Shown: positions 36,028-45,720, counted from the first letter of the stretch. The stretch: DNA of 64,000 nt from Psychrobacter sp. LV10R520-6 (GCF_900182925.1 NZ_LT900024.1:1240001-1304000); one strand, 5' to 3'. Program-made: numbers and translations. The notes: generated from the letters alone by a model not told the origin.

Positions 36028-37647
36028 GTGAATCATCCGCAAACTATTCGGTCATATCGCCTATCCATAGTAATGATCGTCAAGAACGAAGCTAAAAATC
36101 TCGCTATAACTTTACCTTCCTTACAAGGGCTAGCTGATGAAATCATCGTACTCGATTCTGGTAGTACTGATCATAGCCGTAAACTCGTAGAGCAATATGG
36201 TGGCAAATGGTACGTCAATACTGATTGGCAAGGCTTTGGTAAACAACGCCAGTTAGCGCAATCTTATGCCACAGGCGATTGGATTTTAGCCTTAGATGCT
36301 GATGAAGAAGTAACACCACAGCTTAAAGAAAGTATATTACATACCATCTCAAAAAAACCTAATGACATAGTGTACGGCATTAAGCGCATTGACTGTATTT
36401 TTGGCCATGCTATTGACCCTACCTACTGGGCAATCAAAGCGCATTGGCGATTATACCCTAGCCATTTTTTTTACAATGAAAATTTAGTACATGAATCTGT
36501 GGTGTTAAATGATGCGAAAGTTAAAACCTTAGAAGGTTTCTTACGTCACCATACCGCAGAAACCCCTCTATTTTGGCTACAAAAGCGACTAGATTATGCC
36601 AAAGCCTGGGCAGATGATCGTCACACCCGCGGTAAAACTGTATCAATACCATCGATAATACTCCATACCTTTTGGGCATTTATTAAACAATATATGATTG
36701 ATGGTCGCTTTTTAAAAGGTAAATACGGGTTAATATATTCGTTACTATTTACCCAATATACTTTTAATAAATATGCCATTTTATATGACCTAACTCATAA
36801 TCAAGCAGAGCGGACATTTATAGAATCTATAGAAATGACCCAACAATTACGACCAATAAATTTATCAAAAAAACAAAACACAGTATCTTTGGTGATGATT
36901 GTAAAAAATGAAGCCAAGCATTTAAAAGCGTGTTTAGACACGGTACAAGATATTGTCGATGAGATTATTATTTTGGATTCAGGCAGCACGGACAATACCG
37001 AAGATATCGCTCAACAATACGGTGCAAAATGGCATGTTAATATAGATTGGCAAGGATTTGGCAAGCAACGTCAATTAGCTCAATCCTATGCTACCGATGA
37101 TTATGTCTTAGTATTAGATGCAGACGAGCGCTTAGACCAAGCACTGCGGCAATCAATTGTCGACGTTTTAAATCAACCCTTACAAACTAACAAAGTATTT
37201 AGTGTGGCACGAGTAAATACATTTTGCGGTGTCGAAGTACAAAAACGCAAGTGGTATACCGATAAGCACGTTAGACTTTATGCCAATCAACAGTTTAAAT
37301 ATTCAAGTTTAGAAGTTCATGAGTCTCTGGACCACCAAGGTGTGCCCAGAGTAGTGCTGGAAGGTTATTTACCCCATATTACCAATGATACGTTACATCA
37401 CTTTTTGGTAAAAAACATTCGCTATAGCCATGACTGGGCAAATGAGAAGTATCAAAAGGGTAATAAAGTAAGTCTAATCGGATTATTATCACGGTCTTGG
37501 TTTTCTTTCATTCGAGAATATATAATTCGTGGCGAAATTTTGGGAGGGGCGTATGGTTTTATACTCGCTTTTGCATCCCTTGGTTATACTATGGATAAAT
37601 ATATTATATTATGGCAGATTCATCAAAATAAATATCGTGGAAAATAG
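36028..37647 (+). CDS. Tandem GT2-GT2 glycosyltransferase fusion (WaaE/KdtX-like)
   Basis: The 539-residue protein consists of two WaaE-type GT2 units, about residues 8-265 and 283-535. Each starts with VMIVKNEAK, has DEII(V/I)LDSGSTD, then DWQGFGKQRQLAQSYAT and a LDADE metal motif, and ends in a hydrophobic tail segment. The two units clearly arose by duplication but now differ at many codons, so the event is old. Single-unit relatives add glucose or a heptose-linked sugar to the inner LOS core; a double unit could add two residues or work on two acceptors. The start is GTG, with AAGGGAG eight bases upstream. Both metal motifs are intact. Confidence 0.88.
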   Translation: MNHPQTIRSYRLSIVMIVKNEAKNLAITLPSLQGLADEIIVLDSGSTDHSRKLVEQYGGKWYVNTDWQGFGKQRQLAQSYATGDWILALDADEEVTPQLKESILHTISKKPNDIVYGIKRIDCIFGHAIDPTYWAIKAHWRLYPSHFFYNENLVHESVVLNDAKVKTLEGFLRHHTAETPLFWLQKRLDYAKAWADDRHTRGKTVSIPSIILHTFWAFIKQYMIDGRFLKGKYGLIYSLLFTQYTFNKYAILYDLTHNQAERTFIESIEMTQQLRPINLSKKQNTVSLVMIVKNEAKHLKACLDTVQDIVDEIIILDSGSTDNTEDIAQQYGAKWHVNIDWQGFGKQRQLAQSYATDDYVLVLDADERLDQALRQSIVDVLNQPLQTNKVFSVARVNTFCGVEVQKRKWYTDKHVRLYANQQFKYSSLEVHESLDHQGVPRVVLEGYLPHITNDTLHHFLVKNIRYSHDWANEKYQKGNKVSLIGLLSRSWFSFIREYIIRGEILGGAYGFILAFASLGYTMDKYIILWQIHQNKYRGK

Positions 37648-37724
37648 AAAACCTTCATATTATAAGAATAATATAACAAGATGAAACCGCTACTATCAAA
37701 CACTTATATTTGGATAAATAACGC

Positions 37725-38504
37725 ATGCCCATGCAAAATATAGTCATTAGCTTAAAATCAGCCCAAGATAGAAGACGACATATAAAAAGTGAGTTCCAGA
37801 AGCATAATGTTGCTTTTAGCTTTTTTGATGCTTTAACCCCAGATTTGGCTAAAGCTCGCGCACTAGATATAAAAATCAATAACAATGAGCAAGTTTTATC
37901 TGGGGGTGAGTTTGCCTGCATGATGAGTCATGTAAGTATATGGCAAAAAATGATTGATGAAAATATACCTTATTTAACCATTTTTGAAGATGATATTTAT
38001 TTAGGAGAAGATGCCGAATACTTACTCAATACTTTTGATTGGATAGAGCCCGAATGGAATATTATAAAAATTGAAGCATTTAGTAAAAAAGCTTTTTTAT
38101 CGGCTGATACTCACGAGATTATAGCTAATAAACGTTATATCTCTGAGTTGAAAAGGAAAAATCTAGGTGCAGCAGGTTATATTCTGTCGTTACATGGTGC
38201 CAAAGTATATCTAGATTATATTTTAAATAGTAACTTACTACCAGTTGACGAATTGATGTTTAACACATTTATTAGCGAGAAGACTGAACCCGTGTATCAG
38301 ATGACACCGGCGCTTTGTATCCAGGAAATGGTCCTAAATAAAACTAAATCAGGTTTATTATTGCCTAGCTCGTTAGAAGTAAATCGTAGAAATCGTATGA
38401 AATTAGAAAAAAAAGGCGGCTTAATGAAAGTACGTAAAGAAGCCATTAGATTAGTCAGTCAAGCAAAAGATGCTTTATTTGCTAAGGAAACACCTTTTAA
38501 GTAA
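37725..38504 (+). CDS. GT25-family LOS glycosyltransferase
   Basis: This 259-residue enzyme is of the LgtB/LpsA type, which adds galactose or glucose to lipooligosaccharide. NIVISLKSAQDRRRHI at the start, FFDALTPDLAKA, GGEFACMMSHVSIWQKMI and the EDD motif in LTIFEDDIYLGEDAEYLL are family hallmarks. KNLGAAGYILSLHGAKVYLD and PVDELMF complete the fold. ATG 37725 and ATG 37731 are equally possible; neither has a strong ribosome site. It follows the GT2 fusion by 77 bases and is probably in the same transcript. Confidence 0.88.
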   Translation: MPMQNIVISLKSAQDRRRHIKSEFQKHNVAFSFFDALTPDLAKARALDIKINNNEQVLSGGEFACMMSHVSIWQKMIDENIPYLTIFEDDIYLGEDAEYLLNTFDWIEPEWNIIKIEAFSKKAFLSADTHEIIANKRYISELKRKNLGAAGYILSLHGAKVYLDYILNSNLLPVDELMFNTFISEKTEPVYQMTPALCIQEMVLNKTKSGLLLPSSLEVNRRNRMKLEKKGGLMKVRKEAIRLVSQAKDALFAKETPFK

Positions 38505-38552
38505 CTGTTAACAATAATCTGTATGAAAGTACTATCGTACAACCGAGGTGAT

Positions 38553-39185
38553 ATGAGAACAATTGCAATAAAAGATCTACAGTTATTGGGGCAAGGAACT
38601 CAAAAACGAGTGTATGCACATCCTGATCATACCGATAAAGTTATTAAACTAATGAAGCTAGAGAACGCTACATTTGACGGTGGTAGAGCTACACAACATC
38701 ATTTGCGTTCACATCGCTCGCAAGGTATATATAGACAGTTTCGTAGAGAAATACTGCAATATTTGCAGCTGTGCAAAAATAATTATAGTCAGCACAAATT
38801 TACTTTTCCGATAGAGACTACCTATGGGTTTATTGCTACTGATTAGGGATTAGGATTAGTCACTGAAAAAGTTATCAGTCCTAACGGTTTACCGCTAACA
38901 TTACATGAAATCTCTGCCAACAACTTCTTTAGCGACAAACATAAAAAAGCACTCGATCAATTCTTTGGTGAATGCTGTGAGCTACATGTAGTGTTTGGCG
39001 AAGTTAATATCGCAGGTATTATGTATACTGAAAAAAGACAGGGCTTTCCTGAGTTTGTGTTAGTCGATGGCATCGGTGAGAAGCTTCTCATTCCTTTTAG
39101 AGCTATGAGTAAAACAATTAACAGTCGTAATGTTAAAAAAGTAGAGAGAGAAATTAAGAGTAAACTATTAGAGTTATCTGGTTAG
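38553..39185 (+). pseudogene. yrbL: YrbL-like kinase-fold protein, amber-interrupted
   Basis: The frame from ATG 38553 (GAGGTG upstream) reads LLGQGTQKRVYAHPDHTDKVIKL and FRREILQYLQL, meets TAG at 38844-38846, then continues in the same frame GLGLVTEKVISPNGLPLTL and FVLVDGIGEKLLIPF to the end. Together the parts make a full YrbL-type protein of about 210 residues; YrbL is a PhoP-regulated kinase-fold protein found next to LOS core kinases. One base change accounts for the break. Unless TAG is read through, a fragment of about 97 residues results. Confidence 0.8.
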
Positions 39186-39248
39186 AATACTGACTAAACA
39201 ATATACGTAGCTAAGATTTACGATTTAATAATAGCGAGATTCCATCTA

Positions 39249-40199
39249 ATGAAAAAAACTGAAAGCTTTATCACTTTTCCCCTTGTAACAATAATAATAC
39301 CTTGTTTTAATAGTGAGGACTTTATCTTGGAATGCATTGATAGTGTCTTAAAGCAAAACTACTCAAGTATAGAAATAATAGTAATTGACGACGGATCAAC
39401 AGATAATACTGTAGAAAAATTAAGAAAATATGAAGCTACTGAGCATATCTATATTTTACAACAAGATAATCAAGGTGCTTGCGTAGCAAGAAACAAAGGG
39501 TTGTTCAGAAGCAAAGGTAAATATATCAAATTTTTGGACTCTGATGATCTTCTAGAGCCTTTTATTATTGATCAGCAGGTTCAACTTTCTGAGACTCTAG
39601 ATAGTAATGCCATTGTATATGGTGATTACTATTTGTTAGAAGGTAATAGAAAGAAATATATAGACACCTCTCTACCTGATGGAGGTCAAACTGAACTATT
39701 AGTCTTACATGATATATTAACGTCAACACCTTTACACCGAAAGTGGATGCTTGATAAGATCAGCGGTTTTGATGAACGTTTTCGAAATGGGCAAGAGTGG
39801 AATCTGCATATTAGATTATCTTCAGAAGGGTATCTATTCTATCATCAGTCTATTCCAATATTTTGCTATAGAATTCATAAGTCGCCTAATCGTATCACTA
39901 ATATGAAAAAAGCTGAAGGAAACAACTTATTATATGAGGCTAAAAAAGTAGAGATGACTATCGAAAAACTTTCTGATAACTTTTCTGGCGATCCAAATGC
40001 AGCTTTTTCTTATAAGTACTGGGTTATAGCCAGAAAGCTATATAGAATCGGCGATAACAGATACAAAGATTTCATTTTTAAAGCTAAAAACGTATCTAAT
40101 AACTATCAAAAACATTGGAAAACCAAAAATAAATTTTTATTCAAGCTTTTTGGGTTTAATGCTGTTGAAAGCTATTATCGGTTATTTAAGAAGCACTAG
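39249..40199 (+). CDS. GT2-family glycosyltransferase
   Basis: This 316-residue enzyme has the classic GT-A opening VTIIIPCFNSEDFILECIDS, IEIIVIDDGSTDNT, QGACVARNKGLF and the DxD-type KFLDSDDLLEPF. The second half has SGFDERFRNGQEWNLHIRLSS, the acceptor-side ED/EW motif. It probably adds a hexose to the cell-surface glycan. The gene is markedly AT-rich, like its neighbours from 37.7 to 43.4 kb, which suggests lateral acquisition. It is the last plus-strand gene before the converging wecE operon. Confidence 0.85.
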   Translation: MKKTESFITFPLVTIIIPCFNSEDFILECIDSVLKQNYSSIEIIVIDDGSTDNTVEKLRKYEATEHIYILQQDNQGACVARNKGLFRSKGKYIKFLDSDDLLEPFIIDQQVQLSETLDSNAIVYGDYYLLEGNRKKYIDTSLPDGGQTELLVLHDILTSTPLHRKWMLDKISGFDERFRNGQEWNLHIRLSSEGYLFYHQSIPIFCYRIHKSPNRITNMKKAEGNNLLYEAKKVEMTIEKLSDNFSGDPNAAFSYKYWVIARKLYRIGDNRYKDFIFKAKNVSNNYQKHWKTKNKFLFKLFGFNAVESYYRLFKKH

Positions 40200-40279
40200 A
40201 CTTCTTATAAAAGTACTATTTTACTAACTCCTACAAAAATCGACGACTTATGCAAAAGGTCTTTTTAATCTAAATCGTA

Positions 40280-41416
40280 TTACTCATAGAACTTATAGAT
40301 ATAACTAACAACTCTCTTAATATCTTCTTTGGAAATTTCGTACCACATTGGTAACCTTACTAACCTTTCACTTTCTTTAGTAGTGTAAATATCTTTATTT
40401 GAAAAACTACCATATTTTTCACCAGCTACTGCACTATGCAAAGGTACATAATGAAAGACAGCTAAAACGTCTTTCATTTTTAAATGCTCCAGTAGTTTAC
40501 TACGCTCTGCTAAATCCTTCGTCTTGATATAAAACATATGAGCATTTTGTATACAGTTATATGGTATTGAGGGTAGCTCTATCAAACCTTTCTCTCTTAG
40601 AGGTAGCAATGCTTCGTAATATAATTTCCATGCAAGCAAACGGTTTTGGTTAATTTCATCAGCTTTTTCTAACTGTCCCCAAAGATAAGCCGCTTGTAAC
40701 TCACTAGGTAAGTAACTGCTTCCAATATCTACCCAACTATATTTATCAACCATTCCGCGGAAGAACTGACTGCGGTTAGTTCCTTTTTCACAAATTATTT
40801 CTGCACGTTCTTTAAATTGTAGATCGTTAATAATTAGCAAACCACCTTCACCACCGCTGGTATAGTTCTTAGTTTCATGAAAACTAAAGGTTCCTAAATG
40901 CCCTATAGTGCCTAATGCCTTGCCTTTATAACTACTCATCATTCCTTGTGCAGCGTCCTCTATAACATAAAGGTTGTAGCGCTGAGAAATCTCCATAATT
41001 GTATCCATCTCACAGCTAACACCTGCATAATGCACGGGAACAATAGCTTTAGTTTTGCTAGTTATGGCTGCCTCTATTTTAGTTTCATCAATGTTCATGG
41101 TATCAGGTCGAATATCAACGAATACTATTTTTGCGCCACGTAGTACGAAGGCATTTGCAGTACTAACAAAAGTATAGCTAGGCATGATTATTTCATCACC
41201 TAGCTGAGTATCAATAAGTATTGCTGCCATCTCTAAGGCAGCGGTGCAAGAAGGGGTTAATAAGGATTTTTTGCAAGGCAAATTTGCTTCAAACCATTGA
41301 TGACACTTCTGCGTAAAAGGACCGTCGCCAGCTATTTTAGTGCTACGCATAGCATCTAAAACGTATTGGTCTTCATTGCCAGTATAAGGTGGTTTATTAA
41401 AGGGAATAAAAATCAT
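40280..41416 (-). CDS. wecE: dTDP-4-amino-4,6-dideoxygalactose transaminase
   Basis: This PLP enzyme of the DegT/DnrJ/EryC1 family has 378 residues. IPFNKPPYTGNEDQYVLDAM with KIAGDGPFTQKCHQWFE is close to enterobacterial WecE (RffA), which aminates dTDP-4-keto-6-deoxyglucose to dTDP-Fuc4N using glutamate. The PLP lysine is in FSFHETKNYTSGGEGG, and EDAAQGMMSSYKG supplies the cofactor Asp. It is the last gene of the operon rmlB-rmlA-wecF-formyltransferase-wecE and overlaps the formyltransferase stop by four bases (ATGA). Confidence 0.92.
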   Translation of the reverse strand: MIFIPFNKPPYTGNEDQYVLDAMRSTKIAGDGPFTQKCHQWFEANLPCKKSLLTPSCTAALEMAAILIDTQLGDEIIMPSYTFVSTANAFVLRGAKIVFVDIRPDTMNIDETKIEAAITSKTKAIVPVHYAGVSCEMDTIMEISQRYNLYVIEDAAQGMMSSYKGKALGTIGHLGTFSFHETKNYTSGGEGGLLIINDLQFKERAEIICEKGTNRSQFFRGMVDKYSWVDIGSSYLPSELQAAYLWGQLEKADEINQNRLLAWKLYYEALLPLREKGLIELPSIPYNCIQNAHMFYIKTKDLAERSKLLEHLKMKDVLAVFHYVPLHSAVAGEKYGSFSNKDIYTTKESERLVRLPMWYEISKEDIKRVVSYIYKFYE

Positions 41417-42312
41417 AGGAACCTACTTCTAAAGTTAATTTTTATGGGATTACTATTTTCACTCGTAAATTCTTTTAGCAGTAATAATCCACTATCACAA
41501 ACTATGACAGGATATTCATTCCTATAAAAAACAATCTTACCAATGTGCCTTTCACGATGTTCTATATTAACGTCTTCGAAAACATCAGCCTCTTTAAACA
41601 GTATAACCTCACCATTCAAATAAGCTCTTGCATTACCATAAGGATAACTTACAGAATCTATGAATCTTTTTATTTTATATGCAGGCCAAGACCAGTCTAT
41701 GAAATAATCTTGTTCGTCTAACCACAAACTAAATGTTGCCTCATTTTCTATCTGTTTACTGGATTCTATTTTTATTTTATTTTTTATTTTATAAAATATA
41801 TTATCTACTAGGCTAAAATATAAAGGCTGAATATACTCAATTGCTTCTTTTATCTTAATCGGATACTGAATTTCTATACTTTTTTGGTCAATGATATCTC
41901 CTGCATCGTAATCTTTAGTAGCATGTAATGCAGTAACCCCTACTTTCATTTCTTCGTTTATTAATGCATTAACTAAAGGAGCAAACCCACGATATTTAGG
42001 TAACAGAGAGTCATGAAAAACGATTAGATTATCTTGATTTTCTATTAGCCAGCGCCACCCTATAGCGAACTTGTAGCCTTTGAAACCACGCTCTACTATA
42101 ACGCTTATTTCTTTTCTATTATAAAAGACCAAGTTATTTTCTAAAGCAATATTTTTTATTTCGTTATAGCAATCATCTTCTATCTTTAAATTTCGTTCTG
42201 ATACAACAAACTCTATATCGCTGACACCATATTTTTTTATAAAGCTGCTTAGAACAAAAAGTCCTTTACTATTCATAATATAAAAAGAGATATTACTCAA
42301 AATTAGCACCAC
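41413..42312 (-). CDS. Formyltransferase-family protein, probable sugar N-formyltransferase
   Basis: The 299-residue protein has the formyl-transfer fold of methionyl-tRNA formyltransferase: VFHDSLLPKYRGFAPLV (folate-binding loop with catalytic His) and ATKDYDAGDIIDQ (catalytic Asp). The Asn that normally stands two residues before the His is Val here. Between wecF and wecE it should act on dTDP-Fuc4N, putting N10-formyl-tetrahydrofolate's formyl group on the 4-amino group, in place of the acetyl group from WecD. There is no ATG at the start; GTG 42312 or 42309 with a weak ribosome site is used, eight bases after wecF. Confidence 0.8.
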   Translation of the reverse strand: MVLILSNISFYIMNSKGLFVLSSFIKKYGVSDIEFVVSERNLKIEDDCYNEIKNIALENNLVFYNRKEISVIVERGFKGYKFAIGWRWLIENQDNLIVFHDSLLPKYRGFAPLVNALINEEMKVGVTALHATKDYDAGDIIDQKSIEIQYPIKIKEAIEYIQPLYFSLVDNIFYKIKNKIKIESSKQIENEATFSLWLDEQDYFIDWSWPAYKIKRFIDSVSYPYGNARAYLNGEVILFKEADVFEDVNIEHRERHIGKIVFYRNEYPVIVCDSGLLLLKEFTSENSNPIKINFRSRFL

Positions 42313-42320
42313 TCAATTAT

Positions 42321-43358
42321 TTATTTAAAAATCTCAATATACTGCGATTTTAAGTTTTCTTTTGAAAAGTAACTTTTAACTTTATTTAGATTTTCTTTTA
42401 TTGATCTTTTTTCCAAAATATTCAAGTTATCAATATCAAAAACCACTATTTCTCTATCTTTAAAAAACTGCCATTGGCTTACATCAGAACGCATGTACAC
42501 CGTTTTTCCTAACCCAAGTAGTGTAATTGTATTACCCATTGCTTGCTGACGTTTGTGATTGAAAACTGCTATGTCAATTTTTCCTAAAAATTTTAAATAC
42601 TCATCAGTGGGCATAAACGCTGCTAGAGGTATAAATTTCTCACCAAACCATAGCTTGCCCTGTTCTATTACTTTTTTAGCATGCTTGCTGTCCCCGTAGG
42701 ATAGTGGGACATAAATACATATATTCTCATCCTTATATGCTAATAGCTTTTCTAATGCTTCAAGATGATTGTTGCTTGGATCAGCTGAATTACCTACCTG
42801 AATATTTAATGCATTATCCTTTTCTTCTACAATATTGGGAGCATTGTAGACATTACTAAGGTACATGATACATTCATGGTATTGACCTTTAGCGCCATAC
42901 CATTCTCTGGCTAACTCCACATCACCTTCAATGTAAGTGATCAAATGTCCCATATGCTTAATTACTGGACGACGAAAAAACTCGCGTCTTTTCCATCCCC
43001 TATTACGTTCCCCAAACTGATAAACATATAAGTCACCACCCCACATCACCCAATAGCATTTTTTAAGTAGCCAAGGCATAAAAAATAGAATCTTAACTAT
43101 TCTATGATCAAATAAACTATGTAATACCACCTTATCTGCTTGATGCATTTTGATTACTACTTGACAGTAGTGCTTAATTTTTCCTAATTTAGAGGGTTTT
43201 GCTAGGCGCACTTTAGGTGTGAAGTTTAGTTTTTTTTCAGCCATACCTGAAGTAAGTAAAAACTCATGCTCACTACAATCAAAATTCTCTTTTACGAAAT
43301 CAATAAAAGGTGGAATAAACTTATCACAGCCAGCGATATGTAGAATTTTTTTACTCAT
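42321..43358 (-). CDS. wecF: WecF-like Fuc4N-glycan transferase (GT56)
   Basis: This 345-residue enzyme is similar to enterobacterial WecF, the peripheral inner-membrane enzyme that adds Fuc4NAc from dTDP-Fuc4NAc to lipid II of enterobacterial common antigen. Markers are the opening KILHIAGCDKFIPPFIDF, WVMWGGDLYVYQFGER, NIQVGNSADPSNNHLEAL and ICIYVPLSYGDSKHAKKVIEQG. The operon context with wecE and a formyltransferase suggests a formylated donor sugar. No wecA, wecB, wecC or wecG is in this window, so the acceptor is unknown. The coding region is AT-rich. Confidence 0.88.
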   Translation of the reverse strand: MSKKILHIAGCDKFIPPFIDFVKENFDCSEHEFLLTSGMAEKKLNFTPKVRLAKPSKLGKIKHYCQVVIKMHQADKVVLHSLFDHRIVKILFFMPWLLKKCYWVMWGGDLYVYQFGERNRGWKRREFFRRPVIKHMGHLITYIEGDVELAREWYGAKGQYHECIMYLSNVYNAPNIVEEKDNALNIQVGNSADPSNNHLEALEKLLAYKDENICIYVPLSYGDSKHAKKVIEQGKLWFGEKFIPLAAFMPTDEYLKFLGKIDIAVFNHKRQQAMGNTITLLGLGKTVYMRSDVSQWQFFKDREIVVFDIDNLNILEKRSIKENLNKVKSYFSKENLKSQYIEIFK

Positions 43359-43461
43359 AACTATAACCAGTCTTTTTCTTAATATTAATTACTTTGAAAT
43401 CCTAATCACAATTACTGTGTCCCTGCTCACTTAAATTGTAAATTCCAATATTGTTTTGCGG

Positions 43462-44331
43462 CTATTTAATTAAATCTAATAGATACTGCCCATAACTATT
43501 CTTACTGAGCTGACTACCAATACGCTGTAAGTCATCTTTAGTTAACCAATTATTATAATAGGCAATCTCTTCTAAACAAGCAATTTTAAAGCCCTGGCGC
43601 TTTTCAATAGTTTCTACAAACATACCAGCATCTAACAAGCTTTCATGCGTACCCGTATCCAACCACGCAAAGCCGCGTCCAAGTAGCTCTACATTTAAAT
43701 CACCACGCTCTAAATAAGCTTGGTTGATGCTGGTAATTTCAAGTTCACCACGCTCAGAAGGTTTAACCTGCTTAGCGATTTCAATGACATCATTATCATA
43801 AAAGTACAGACCAGTTACCGCAAAGTTAGATTTTGGCTGCTTAGGTTTTTCTTCTAATGAGATGGCGCGTTTGTCTTGATCAAACTCAACCACCCCAAAG
43901 CGCTCAGGATCTTTGACTTGATAGCCAAACACAGTCGCGCCATGTTGGCGGCTTACAGCCTGGTTAAGCATCGAGGTGAAACCTTGACCATAGAAAATGT
44001 TGTCACCAAGTACCAAACAAACATTACTATCACCGATAAATGCCTCACCGACGATAAATGCCTGCGCTAAGCCATCTGGACTTGGTTGTACCGCATAACT
44101 GAGCTCAATGCCAAACTCACTACCGTCACCTAACAAGCGTTTAAAACCGTCAATATCGTCAGGTGTACTAATAATCAGTACTTCACGAATACCTGCCAGC
44201 ATTAGTACCGATAACGGGTAATAAACCATAGGTTTATCATAGATAGGTAGCAGCTGTTTAGAGACCCCTTTGGTGATTGGATAAAGACGTGTCCCTGAAC
44301 CGCCCGCTAAGACGATGCCCTTAGTATTCAT
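43462..44331 (-). CDS. rmlA: Glucose-1-phosphate thymidylyltransferase
   Basis: RmlA makes dTDP-glucose from glucose-1-phosphate and dTTP. The 289-residue protein contains the nucleotidyltransferase signature [22 protein letters not shown] near its start, [12 protein letters not shown] (metal-binding Asp), [20 protein letters not shown] and [13 protein letters not shown]. It is the second gene of the operon, and its ATG overlaps the rmlB stop by one base (TAATG). RmlC and RmlD are absent, which fits a branch to Fuc4N instead of rhamnose. Confidence 0.96.
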   Translation of the reverse strand: MNTKGIVLAGGSGTRLYPITKGVSKQLLPIYDKPMVYYPLSVLMLAGIREVLIISTPDDIDGFKRLLGDGSEFGIELSYAVQPSPDGLAQAFIVGEAFIGDSNVCLVLGDNIFYGQGFTSMLNQAVSRQHGATVFGYQVKDPERFGVVEFDQDKRAISLEEKPKQPKSNFAVTGLYFYDNDVIEIAKQVKPSERGELEITSINQAYLERGDLNVELLGRGFAWLDTGTHESLLDAGMFVETIEKRQGFKIACLEEIAYYNNWLTKDDLQRIGSQLSKNSYGQYLLDLIK

Positions 44332-45389
44332 TATGCGCCTGCCCCTAGTCTTTCACGTTGATAACTGCCATCTTGTACTCGGCGACACCATTCTAAGTTA
44401 CTTAAGTACCATTCGATAGTTTTCCGAATACCGGTCTCGAACGTCTCTTCGGGTATCCAGCCTAAATCATTTTTTATTTTACTAGCATCAATCGCATAAC
44501 GTAGGTCATGCCCTGGCCGGTCTTTCACGAAGGCAATCAAAGTCTCATAGGGCTGCGTATTAGCTTGTGGTTTCAATTCATCTAAAATGCTGCAAATAGT
44601 TTTGACAACCTCAATATTCTGTTTTTCGTTGTGCCCACCGATGTTATAAGTTTCTCCTACCACACCTTCGGTGACCACTTGATATAACGCGCGCGCATGG
44701 TCTTCGACAAATAGCCAATCACGTATCTGATTACCTGTACCGTAAATAGGTAATACTTTTCCATCCAAGGCATTTAGAATGACTAACGGGATAAGCTTTT
44801 CTGGAAAATGATAAGGCCCATAATTATTAGAGCAATTGGTAATAATTACTGGAAAACCATAGGTGCGATGCCAAGCCCGCACTAAGTGATCAGAGCTGGC
44901 TTTAGACGCAGAATAAGGAGAGCTTGGCGCATACGGTGTAGATTCAGTGAATAAGTCGCTGGTTCCTTCCAAATCACCGTATACCTCATCAGTAGAGATA
45001 TGATGAAATTTGAATTCAGTCTTATCTTTATCGTTAAGAGCTTGCCAATACTGACGCGCAACTTCTAGCAAAGTATAAGTACCGACAATATTGGTTTGAA
45101 CAAATTCTGCCGGTCCATCGATTGAGCGATCAACGTGCGACTCGGCAGCTAAATGCATTACTAAGTTAGGCTTGAATTGAGTAAATGCTTGTTCTAACGC
45201 GTCTTTATCACAAATATCGATCTGCTTAAAGGTATATCTAGCATCTTGATCGATATCCTTGAGCGACTCTAAATTACCCGCATAAGTCAATTTATCGATA
45301 TTTAACACATTGTTATTAGTATTCTTTATGATATGGCGTACAACGGCAGAACCAATAAATCCTGCACCGCCAGTAATTAGTATTTTCAT
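44331..45389 (-). CDS. rmlB: dTDP-glucose 4,6-dehydratase
   Basis: RmlB converts dTDP-glucose to dTDP-4-keto-6-deoxyglucose with bound NAD. The 352-residue SDR-type enzyme has [16 protein letters not shown] at the N-terminus, [26 protein letters not shown] (catalytic Thr/Asp/Glu) and [15 protein letters not shown] (Tyr/Lys). It is the first gene of a five-gene minus-strand operon feeding WecE. It begins with AGGGTATCT before ATG 45389. Its base composition is closer to the core genes than that of the downstream wecF and formyltransferase genes. Confidence 0.96.
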   Translation of the reverse strand: MKILITGGAGFIGSAVVRHIIKNTNNNVLNIDKLTYAGNLESLKDIDQDARYTFKQIDICDKDALEQAFTQFKPNLVMHLAAESHVDRSIDGPAEFVQTNIVGTYTLLEVARQYWQALNDKDKTEFKFHHISTDEVYGDLEGTSDLFTESTPYAPSSPYSASKASSDHLVRAWHRTYGFPVIITNCSNNYGPYHFPEKLIPLVILNALDGKVLPIYGTGNQIRDWLFVEDHARALYQVVTEGVVGETYNIGGHNEKQNIEVVKTICSILDELKPQANTQPYETLIAFVKDRPGHDLRYAIDASKIKNDLGWIPEETFETGIRKTIEWYLSNLEWCRRVQDGSYQRERLGAGA

Positions 45390-45720
45390 AGATACCCTGT
45401 TTGATCATAATGCTTATTTTTATACATTTAGCTATGTCTCTAAATGATCTGTCATAAGTATGACTCATAGTTTCTTTAAAAGGTATATTTCGTGATAGGG
45501 AAAGTTTTATGTGTACAAGATACATGATAGCAACAATAGTAATATTGTGATAGTTTTCATTGCTGACCTTTGTTGTTGGGTCATAGGTTACAACTAGCTT
45601 GGCGTTAATTAAATATATTGAAATTTTTTCTAAATAACTAACTATTATTCATAAAAAAGCCAAGACCCAATCACGGTCTTAGCTTTTTTAAAACACCTCT
45701 AACTTTCGGGTAAGCAATCT
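45390..45720. other. Spacer between rmlB and ilvE
   Basis: 331 bases: the rmlB promoter region, not resolved in detail, and the ilvE terminator at 45653-45689. No gene is seen. Confidence 0.45.
45653..45689 (-). terminator. Terminator after ilvE
   Basis: AAAAAAGC-c-AAGACC and GGTCTT-a-GCTTTTTT arms with a seven-base loop. The A-run on the plus side is the T-run of the minus-strand ilvE transcript. Confidence 0.9.

Noticed and set aside
15784..39185. Genome-wide recoding of TAG as a sense codon
   Set aside because: Intact genes in the same window end in TAG (for example the GT2-GT2 gene at 37645-37647), so TAG works as an ordinary stop; the three broken frames are better taken as pseudogenes unless a suppressor is found.
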